A DNA stretch of 8,566 nt from positions 1 through 8,566 of the forward strand of contig CAITIF010000596.1 in the NCBI GenBank assembly GCA_903892365.1, written 5' to 3'. The notes under the pieces are model-generated. The model saw only the letters and a program-made list of their open reading frames with translations. It was not told the origin of the DNA and made no database searches. The stretch is from an uncultured Pirellula sp. GTDB lineage: Bacteria; Planctomycetota; Planctomycetia; Pirellulales; Pirellulaceae. Below are positions 1 to 6,088 of the stretch, piece after piece (the stretch's first letter is position 1; each line of letters begins with the position of its first letter). Position numbers and translations under genes: made by a program.

Positions 1-1
1 A

Positions 2-28
2 TGTAGAACAGTTGTCCCCAACTGTTCA
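2..28 (+). repeat. REP-like hairpin with 5' GTAG, copy 1 left
   Basis: GTAG at 3-6 runs into stem GAACAGTTG (6-14), loop TCCC (15-18) and the exact complement CAACTGTTC (19-27). A GTAG tetranucleotide directly 5' of a short palindrome is the recognised signature of REP sequences mobilised by RAYT (TnpA-REP) tyrosine transposases. Assignment to that system is inference. There is no T-tract after the hairpin, so it is not an intrinsic terminator. Confidence 0.7.
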
Positions 29-160
29 AGCATCTTGCAGCAACGTTCCATCCCCGATCACACTTGCCGGCACTACACGTCAGCCTGACAATCCGAAAAC
101 GGAACGGAAACGTTACGTGCCGGTCTTTGTTTTCGAGCTAGCGGTCGTTGTTAGCAGTTC

Positions 161-187
161 TGAGCAGTTGAGGACAACTGCTCTACA
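161..187 (-). repeat. REP-like hairpin with 5' GTAG, copy 1 right
   Basis: Read on the minus strand, this arm begins TGTAGAGC and forms the stem GAGCAGTTG / CAACTGCTC with a 4-nt loop. On the plus strand the stem halves are 162-170 and 175-183. It differs from the left arm at three positions, two of which compensate each other (an A-T stem pair becomes G-C on both sides), so the stem stays perfect. Compensatory change suggests that the hairpin itself is under selection. Confidence 0.7.
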
Positions 188-188
188 A

Positions 189-215
189 TGTAGAACAGTT
201 GTCCCCAACTGTTCA
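189..215 (+). repeat. REP-like hairpin with 5' GTAG, copy 2 left
   Basis: This arm is identical to the left arm of copy 1: GTAG at 190-193, then stem GAACAGTTG (193-201), loop TCCC and CAACTGTTC (206-214). Confidence 0.7.
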
Positions 216-347
216 TGAACCTTGCAGCGGCGTTCCATCCCCGATCACACTTGCTGGCACTACACGCCCGCCTGACAATCCGAAAACGGAACGGAAACGT
301 TACGTGCCGGTCTTTGTTTTCGAGTTAGCGGTCGTGGTTAGCAGTTC

Positions 348-374
348 TGAGCAGTTGAGGACAACTGCTCTACA
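348..374 (-). repeat. REP-like hairpin with 5' GTAG, copy 2 right
   Basis: This arm is identical to the right arm of copy 1. The stem halves are at 349-357 and 362-370 on the plus strand, and TCTAC (369-373) is the inverted GTAG. The following TACAAT (371-376) overlaps the end of the arm and resembles a -10 hexamer facing the peptidase gene. Confidence 0.7.
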
Positions 375-375
375 A

Positions 376-494
376 TTATGCGCATTTCCACATTCAGATA
401 CGCCTAAGCTGCAAGACAAGAAATTTCTTCGAATTACCATGATGCGAGCGTGCATCGTCGCACCGGTAAATGAAATTCCCCGAGAGTTCCGTCC
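376..494 (+). promoter_or_regulatory. Leader of the peptidase operon
   Basis: This 119-nt non-coding stretch separates the repeat array from the first gene. It contains a perfect 12-bp palindrome AAGAAATTTCTT (418-429), which could be an operator but is also a length expected by chance about twice in a window this size. It also has a bulged inverted repeat: TTACC (434-438) pairs with GGTAA (465-469), and ATGATGC (439-445) pairs with GCATCGT (452-458, one wobble) around a 6-nt loop. A TACAAT at 371-376 could be a -10 box, but no convincing -35 lies 16-18 bp upstream. A weak GAGAG at 482-486 precedes the start codon. I infer that the operon promoter lies here or in the repeat, without a firm position. 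Confidence 0.35.
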
Positions 495-2582
495 ATGAGT
501 TGTCGTGCTGAGATCCCTTTGCGTCGTACCATTATGCTTGGATTGCTTCTTGCTCTGTGGTTTATCCTGGCGATTCGGGATGTGGATGCACAATCCATCA
601 ACGAATCCAATTGGCAAGCTCATGCGAATGCTCGATTGAAGTCCATCTACGAGCGCGGTGAGTACCGGGCGAAGAAGTTTCAGCCAACTTGGCGAAGCGA
701 TAGCTCCGGATTGGTGCTCGACGGAGTCGACCCGACGACCATGAAGCCAGTCCAGTGGTTTCATGATACACGTTCTGGTGAAAGAAGAATTCTGGGAACG
801 GAGGAAAGGACTGCCGACCCCAATACCAAGCGGACTTCATCTCAATCCGGCTTCCGGCTCGAATCGCGAGCTTCAAAGCTCGTAGCAGTCGATCCGAAGA
901 ATCAAACGGAAATCTTGCTGGTCTCCAACGCATCTGATCGGACTGTGGACTACCGAGATCCTGTTTGGAGCCCAGACGGATCGCGAGTCATGTTCATCGA
1001 GACTGATTACACCGATGTTCGCAACCGGTCCGTGTTGATCCCAGGCGATCCATCCTACCCTGAAGTGCAACAGCATCGTTTTGCAAGAGTGGGTGGCGAC
1101 ATAGAAAAGCTTCGCGTAGGAGTTGTGAATGCAGACGGAACGAACTTGCGTTGGCTGCCCATCGAATGTCCAAAAGAAGGAATCTATTTGGGGCAAGTGG
1201 AGTGGGCAGGAAATTCCGACGAAGTGCTCGTCGAACGCTTCAGTCGCTTTCGAGACCGACGCGACTTCCTGCTCATCAACTCAAGCGGCCAAGTTCAAAC
1301 GATTTATTCGGAGACGAATGAGGCATGGGTAGAATCGAGTCAGGGTAAGAACTCGGGCCTGGTATGGATTCGAGAGGGCAAAGAGTTTGTCGTCATCAGC
1401 GAAAAGGATGGATGGAGGCATGCCTATCGTTGCTCACGCGATGGAAAGGAGTCGGTGTTGCTGACTCCCGGTGACTATGACTTGATCGATCGCGCGGTGA
1501 TCGATCAAGCCCGTGGGTGGTACTATTTCTATGCTTCTCCCCATGATGGGACGCAGAAGTACTTGTATCGCGTTTCGCTAGATGGCCTTGGAGAAGCGCA
1601 ACGCATTTCGCCCAAAGATCAAGTCGGCACGCATGGATACCTATTCTCACCCGATGCCAAGTGGGCAGTTCATACTTTCTCCACCTTGGACTCACCTCCC
1701 GTGCATACGCTTGTCGAAATCGATTCGCATCGCGCCATAAGTTCCTTGGAAGACAATCAAGAGATTCGCGAAAGGATGCATTCGATTGGCACTTCACCAA
1801 CCGAGTTCCTTAAGCTCGACATCGGCAATAGCATTGTGTTCGACGCTTGGATGATCAAGCCCAAGGATTTCGATGCTTCAAAAAAGTATCCGATCTTTAT
1901 CTATGTTTATGGCGAGCCTCATGCTCAGACCGTGTTGAATGAATGGGGAGCAGCTCAGATCGATTTTCATCGCGTGGTTGCCGAATTGGGATACGTCGTG
2001 GTGTCGATCGATAATCGAGGAACCCCTGCGCCTAAAGGTGCCGCATGGCGAAGATCGATATTTGGAAGCTTGGGGCCATTGTCGACCGAAGAGCAAGAAG
2101 CGGGTTTGCAAGCGATCGCAAAGCAATGCCCTTTCGTCGACTTGTCCCGCGTCGGCATCTGGGGTTGGAGCGGTGGCGGTTCGAATACGCTGAACGCCAT
2201 GTTTCGTAAGCCGAATTCTTACCATGTCGGAATCGCGGTTGTCCCGAAACCGCAACCCCATCTTTACAACGCATGGTTCCAGGAGATCTTCATGCGAGAT
2301 CGCGACGTCAACCCCGAGGGTTATGAACGCTCTGCCCCTATTCATTTCGCCGAGGGGCTCCAAGGAAAGCTGCTGATCATGACAGGTTCGGGCGAGACCA
2401 ACACCCATATTCAAATCATCGAAGGGTTGGTCGATAAGCTGATCGCCCTTGGGAAACCGTTCGACTACATGGTCTATCCCAATCGGGATCATGGCCTGCG
2501 CGAAGGGGACGGTACCCTGGTGCATGTTAGAATGCACATTCTCAGATACTTGCTACAAAATTTGCCGTCCGGGCCGAAGTAA
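495..2582 (+). CDS. Secreted S9 family (DPP IV-like) serine peptidase
   Basis: This 695-residue protein has the S9 layout. It starts with a signal peptide (basic RR at 10-11, hydrophobic 14-27, likely cleavage VDA|Q at 32/33). A DPP IV-type beta-propeller follows (about 50-430, with WSPDG at 158-162 and SEKDGWRHAY at 302-311), then an alpha/beta hydrolase domain (about 440-690). Ser559 in GWSGGG is the nucleophile and His666 in NRDHG the base. The acid position, spaced as in human DPP IV Asp708 relative to an N-x-H motif, is Glu634 in GSGETNTH. Tyr472 (YVYGEP) matches the oxyanion-hole Tyr. I see no DPP IV double-Glu amino-terminus-binding motif, so dipeptidyl specificity is unproven. It probably cleaves oligopeptides outside the cytoplasm. 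The start at 495 keeps the basic n-region; ATG 534 would also leave a signal peptide. It is the first gene of the cluster, 24 bp before the next. Family confidence is high and substrate unknown. Confidence 0.93.
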   Translation: MSCRAEIPLRRTIMLGLLLALWFILAIRDVDAQSINESNWQAHANARLKSIYERGEYRAKKFQPTWRSDSSGLVLDGVDPTTMKPVQWFHDTRSGERRILGTEERTADPNTKRTSSQSGFRLESRASKLVAVDPKNQTEILLVSNASDRTVDYRDPVWSPDGSRVMFIETDYTDVRNRSVLIPGDPSYPEVQQHRFARVGGDIEKLRVGVVNADGTNLRWLPIECPKEGIYLGQVEWAGNSDEVLVERFSRFRDRRDFLLINSSGQVQTIYSETNEAWVESSQGKNSGLVWIREGKEFVVISEKDGWRHAYRCSRDGKESVLLTPGDYDLIDRAVIDQARGWYYFYASPHDGTQKYLYRVSLDGLGEAQRISPKDQVGTHGYLFSPDAKWAVHTFSTLDSPPVHTLVEIDSHRAISSLEDNQEIRERMHSIGTSPTEFLKLDIGNSIVFDAWMIKPKDFDASKKYPIFIYVYGEPHAQTVLNEWGAAQIDFHRVVAELGYVVVSIDNRGTPAPKGAAWRRSIFGSLGPLSTEEQEAGLQAIAKQCPFVDLSRVGIWGWSGGGSNTLNAMFRKPNSYHVGIAVVPKPQPHLYNAWFQEIFMRDRDVNPEGYERSAPIHFAEGLQGKLLIMTGSGETNTHIQIIEGLVDKLIALGKPFDYMVYPNRDHGLREGDGTLVHVRMHILRYLLQNLPSGPK

Positions 2583-2606
2583 AGGGAGTTACCCGATCTT
2601 TCAACC

Positions 2607-5600
2607 ATGAACAACAATATGATCTACGGTGCCATCCAACGACGATGGTCGATCTTCGTGTGCGTGTCAGTATTGGCATCTATCCTGACCATCCAAACCA
2701 ATCACGTAGAAGCTTCGGAAAATTGGGTCCACTGGCGAGGCCCCAGCGCGGATGGGCATGCGGGAATCCATGCAATGCCGCCAAGGCAGTGGGATAAATC
2801 CAAGAACATCGCATGGACAGTGGACTTACCCGGAGAAGGCTCCGCAACACCCATCGTTTTTGGTAATCAAATTTTCATTCTGTCGGCGGTGAAGACCGAG
2901 CGTAAAAGTCCAACCGCGATTGTGAATGACGAACGCGCTAAAACAGTTCCTGACGAGTTCTTTTACCAATTCGTGGTGTCCAGCTATGATCGCAGATCAG
3001 GGAAGGAGCTTTGGCAGCGCGTCGCGATCGAACAAGTCCCGCACGAAGGCAAACACGATACCAATACCTATGCAGCGGGTTCCCCGACGACGGATGGTGA
3101 GCGACTCTACTTTTCGTTTGGATCTCGAGGTGTCTTTTGCTACTCGCTGGATGGGGATCTGATATGGAACATGGATCTGGGCGATATGCGCACTCGGAGC
3201 GGTTGGGGAGAAGCTGTCACGCCAACATTGACTCAGGATGCTTTGATCATCAATTGGGATCAGGAAGAAGGATCCTTCATCGCCGCGATCGATAAGCAAA
3301 CGGGGCAGATTCGCTGGAAAGTGGATCGTGCTGGCGAAGTCAGTTCGTGGAACACCCCGTTTGTCACCACCTACGAAGGCAAGCAACAGGTTGTCGTTAA
3401 CGGAACGGGTTCGGTCAAGAGCTATGACGCGACCGACGGAAAGCTTCTGTGGGAATGCGGAGGCCAAACGGTGAATGCAATTCCTTCGCCAATACGGTTC
3501 CGCGATTCGGTCATTTGTACGAGCGGTTATCGTGGGTCGCTCGCTTGTTCCATCCCACTCCAGTCGCGAGGCAATGTTACGGACAGCCCTGCACTGGACT
3601 GGAAGATCCAGCAAGGGACTCCCTATGTCCCCTCACCGATTGTCAGTGGTTCCAGACTGCTGCTCACGTCGGGCAATACGAATGTGCTCAGCGGCATCGA
3701 TGCCGGTACGGGCCAAGCGATTCTGGAACGAACTCGGTTGACGGGAATCCGCTCCATGTATGCATCACCTATTTTGGCCAACGGTCATTTTTACTTTACA
3801 AGTCGCGAAGGAACAACTTTGGTGGTCAAAGACAATGAGACGCTGGATATTGTCGCAACCAATGAACTCGACGATACCATCGATGCTTCGCCTGTCGCTG
3901 TGGACGACCAGTTGTTCCTGCGAAGCTGGAGCAAGCTTTATTGCATTCAAGATGTGCCAGCGATCAGCACCAAGTCGACAAGCCAAATGAATACGGTTCC
4001 GAAGAGCCCGAGCATCGCATTCAAGCAAGTCGATCTCGAACAGTCGAAGGAAACCTCGGCCAATGCAAGTATCGGTGACGTGGATGGCGACGGCGATCTG
4101 GACATCGTCTTGGCCAAGGGAAGGCACTGGCCGCTTCACAATCGCGTGCTGATCAATGACGGGCAGGGCAATTTTCAAGGCACCCACCTGGCAGACAGCC
4201 CAGACCGTAGCTACACCGCAGCATTGGGAGACTTGGATGGGGATGGCGACCTAGATATGGTTGTCAGTAATGACAAACCCGACCAGAAGATCGTTTATCG
4301 AAACGAGGGTCGAGGCACTTTTGCACATGCGAGCACCTGGGGTGATGCATCCTGGAATACACGCAATGTCGGACTCGCTGATATGAATGGAGACCATCAT
4401 CTGGATCTGATCGTAGCTAATCGAAAGAGTCGTAGCTTTATCATCCTGAATGACGGTCAAGGGAACTTCAACGAGGACCGTTGGACGGTTATTCCATCCG
4501 AATCCGCAACAACGATCGTTGCAGCAGATTTTAATGGCGATGGTTGGATGGACCTTGCTGTTCCACACCGCGATGGTGGTGCGAGCCGAGTGCTACTCAA
4601 TGACCAGAAAATGAGCTTTTCGAGCATGTCGACGTTCGGTGCTGCTGTCTCCTCGACCCGCGCTTGCGCCACGGGAGACTTGAACCGCGACGGAGCTATG
4701 GACCTGATTGTCGGTGATGATCAATTGGGAACGATGGTCTGCATGAACGACGGGAAGGGAAATTTCCCCGGGACGATCTCTCTTGGAGATCCAAAGCGGG
4801 ATGCGTACTGCATCGCGGTCGGAGACATGAACCAGGATCAACGATTCGATGTGGTCGTTGGGTATTCCCAAGGTGGCAGTAGCATCTTTATGAATGAAGG
4901 GACCGGTAGCCTGTATCAGGAAATACCGTTTGGCGATGGGAGCGGCGCTGTCTACGGCATCGCGATTGGCGATCTCAATGCCGATGGAAGGAATGATGTT
5001 GTTCAGGCGCGGAGTGAAGCGACCAATGCAGTTTTCTTCCAGCTCGGCACGAATCAGGAGCTAGATCAACCGTCGACGGAAAGTGTGAAGTGGCTGACTT
5101 ATCCCGGTGGGGATGGTCCGGGGAAGGGGAAGCGCATCGTGCTCATCGCCGCCGAGCAAGAGTATCGCAGCGAACAGTCCATGCCAATGATGGCGAAGAT
5201 TCTCAGCACGCATCATGGATTCGATTGCACTGTGCTATTCGCTGTGAATAACAAAGGCGACGTCGATCCAACACTGCCGGTTTATCCCGAGAAGGGAAAA
5301 GAGGCTTCCTTCCAAGATCACCACATTCCCGGCCTGGAACATCTTGCTTCCGCCGACTTAGTGATCTTCTTCACTCGCCTACTGACGTTGCCACAGTCCG
5401 AATTGGAACAGATTGTAAACTATGTTGACTCGGGCAAACCTTTCATCGCGCTTCGTACCGCCAATCATGGTTTTCGCGGTCCATTGCCTTACAAGATCAA
5501 TGGCAAACAAATACGTTGGGGCGAGGATGTTCTTGGCGGTACCTTTCTCAATCATCATGGAAACTGGCATGCGGACTCAACGCGTGGTTTTTTCGACCAA

Positions 5601-6041
5601 GATCATACTCAGCATCCTATTCTGACGGGCGTCAGCGACATTTGGGGCGACTCCGACGTCTATCGCACCTACCAAGAGGGAACGAGCTTGCCGGCAGATT
5701 GCTCCGCACTAGTATGGGGGCAACCGTTGATGGGTCGCAAACCAGATGACTTGCCGAACGAAAAACTTCAGCCGCTTCCTGTCGCTTGGGTAAAGCCTTG
5801 GCAGACCAGCGATGGTAAAACAGCCCGAGTCTTTCATTGCACGATGGGAAGCGGCATCGACTTGAAAAATCCTGGCCTGCGTCGTCTCTTGATCAATGCC
5901 ACCTATTGGGGGCTCCAGATGGAGGCATCGATCGCCGACACCCGAAGTGTGGATATCGTGGGTAGCTACCAACCCCTGGAGAGTGGCTTTAACTACGATG
6001 AACTCGGTGTCAAACCTCAGCCCGTTTCCTACTACCGATGA
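2607..6041 (+). CDS. PQQ-like propeller / FG-GAP (VCBS) / ThuA-like fusion protein
   Basis: This 1144-residue secreted protein has three intact modules. A signal peptide (hydrophobic about 15-30, likely cleavage VEA|S at 36/37) precedes a PQQ-like, BamB-type beta-propeller (about 38-449). The propeller starts at NWVHWRGP and shows recurring D-x-x-(S/T/D)-G-x-x-x-W blade motifs, for example at 128-136, 229-237 and 274-282. After a Ser/Thr/Pro linker, seven FG-GAP/VCBS repeats (about 466-815) carry calcium-loop motifs of D-x-(D/N)-x-D type starting at 491, 542, 592, 641, 691, 740 and 789. A ThuA-like domain of the glutamine-amidotransferase-like fold (about 840-1140) follows, with IALRTANHG at 947-955, VLGGTF and the closing VDIVGSYQP. 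These modules are common in planctomycetes, usually in separate proteins. PQQ binding cannot be claimed. A role in carbohydrate handling or in scaffolding is inference. The stop overlaps a possible start of the next gene (ATGA at 6038-6041). Confidence 0.9.
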   Translation: MNNNMIYGAIQRRWSIFVCVSVLASILTIQTNHVEASENWVHWRGPSADGHAGIHAMPPRQWDKSKNIAWTVDLPGEGSATPIVFGNQIFILSAVKTERKSPTAIVNDERAKTVPDEFFYQFVVSSYDRRSGKELWQRVAIEQVPHEGKHDTNTYAAGSPTTDGERLYFSFGSRGVFCYSLDGDLIWNMDLGDMRTRSGWGEAVTPTLTQDALIINWDQEEGSFIAAIDKQTGQIRWKVDRAGEVSSWNTPFVTTYEGKQQVVVNGTGSVKSYDATDGKLLWECGGQTVNAIPSPIRFRDSVICTSGYRGSLACSIPLQSRGNVTDSPALDWKIQQGTPYVPSPIVSGSRLLLTSGNTNVLSGIDAGTGQAILERTRLTGIRSMYASPILANGHFYFTSREGTTLVVKDNETLDIVATNELDDTIDASPVAVDDQLFLRSWSKLYCIQDVPAISTKSTSQMNTVPKSPSIAFKQVDLEQSKETSANASIGDVDGDGDLDIVLAKGRHWPLHNRVLINDGQGNFQGTHLADSPDRSYTAALGDLDGDGDLDMVVSNDKPDQKIVYRNEGRGTFAHASTWGDASWNTRNVGLADMNGDHHLDLIVANRKSRSFIILNDGQGNFNEDRWTVIPSESATTIVAADFNGDGWMDLAVPHRDGGASRVLLNDQKMSFSSMSTFGAAVSSTRACATGDLNRDGAMDLIVGDDQLGTMVCMNDGKGNFPGTISLGDPKRDAYCIAVGDMNQDQRFDVVVGYSQGGSSIFMNEGTGSLYQEIPFGDGSGAVYGIAIGDLNADGRNDVVQARSEATNAVFFQLGTNQELDQPSTESVKWLTYPGGDGPGKGKRIVLIAAEQEYRSEQSMPMMAKILSTHHGFDCTVLFAVNNKGDVDPTLPVYPEKGKEASFQDHHIPGLEHLASADLVIFFTRLLTLPQSELEQIVNYVDSGKPFIALRTANHGFRGPLPYKINGKQIRWGEDVLGGTFLNHHGNWHADSTRGFFDQDHTQHPILTGVSDIWGDSDVYRTYQEGTSLPADCSALVWGQPLMGRKPDDLPNEKLQPLPVAWVKPWQTSDGKTARVFHCTMGSGIDLKNPGLRRLLINATYWGLQMEASIADTRSVDIVGSYQPLESGFNYDELGVKPQPVSYYR
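6038..6041 (+). other. ATGA stop/start overlap
   Basis: The TGA stop of the fusion gene (6039-6041) overlaps an in-frame ATG (6038-6040) of the cytochrome gene. This layout usually means translational coupling. No Shine-Dalgarno sequence is visible before either this ATG or the ATG at 6089, so coupling by terminating ribosomes is plausible whichever start is used. Confidence 0.5.
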
Positions 6042-6088
6042 TTTTTGACTTCATGGCAAGTAATCAGCACTTCGCAATCGAAACGACC

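Larger units (their letters stand above)
2..187 (+). repeat. BIME-like palindromic element, copy 1
   Basis: This is the first of two tandem copies of a non-coding element. Its two 27-nt ends (2-28 and 161-187) are inverted copies of each other with 3 mismatches, and each end is itself a hairpin with a 9-bp stem and 4-nt loop preceded by GTAG on its own strand. The internal part contains a CGAAAAC (94-100) / GTTTTCG (129-135) inverted pair and a small AACG-GAAA-CGTT hairpin (103-114). The period to the next copy is 187 bp. No transposase is encoded. A short open frame crosses it, but it behaves as a translated repeat rather than a gene. The left edge is the window edge, so more copies could lie upstream. 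A MITE with terminal inverted repeats is the main alternative reading. Confidence 0.85.
189..374 (+). repeat. BIME-like palindromic element, copy 2
   Basis: This second copy matches copy 1 at 177 of 187 positions over the full period. All ten differences (unit positions 29, 31, 33, 42, 43, 68, 80, 82, 138 and 149) fall between the terminal hairpins, and the 55-nt core corresponding to copy-1 positions 83-137 is unchanged. The terminal arms (189-215 and 348-374) are identical to those of copy 1. One A separates the two copies, and similarity ends at 376, where the peptidase leader begins. Confidence 0.85.

Noticed and set aside
1..375. CRISPR array or intrinsic terminators
   Set aside because: The repeated unit is 187 bp without unique spacers, and none of the hairpins is followed by a T-tract.
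12..498. Two similar open frames (12-218 and 199-498) with related peptides
   Set aside because: They are translations of the two repeat copies. The 187-bp period is not a multiple of three, the second runs into the peptidase start, and the conserved units are hairpins rather than codons.
300..764. Minus-strand open frame of 154 codons
   Set aside because: It lies across the repeat, the leader and the signal-peptide region of the peptidase gene, and shows no recognisable domain.
1878..2537. Minus-strand open frame of 219 codons
   Set aside because: It is fully antisense to the catalytic domain of the S9 peptidase, whose motifs are intact, and its peptide has no recognisable motif.
2718..3953. 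True PQQ-dependent dehydrogenase
   Set aside because: The propeller resembles BamB/PQQ-like repeat proteins. I see no adjacent-Cys pair or other dehydrogenase active-site motif.
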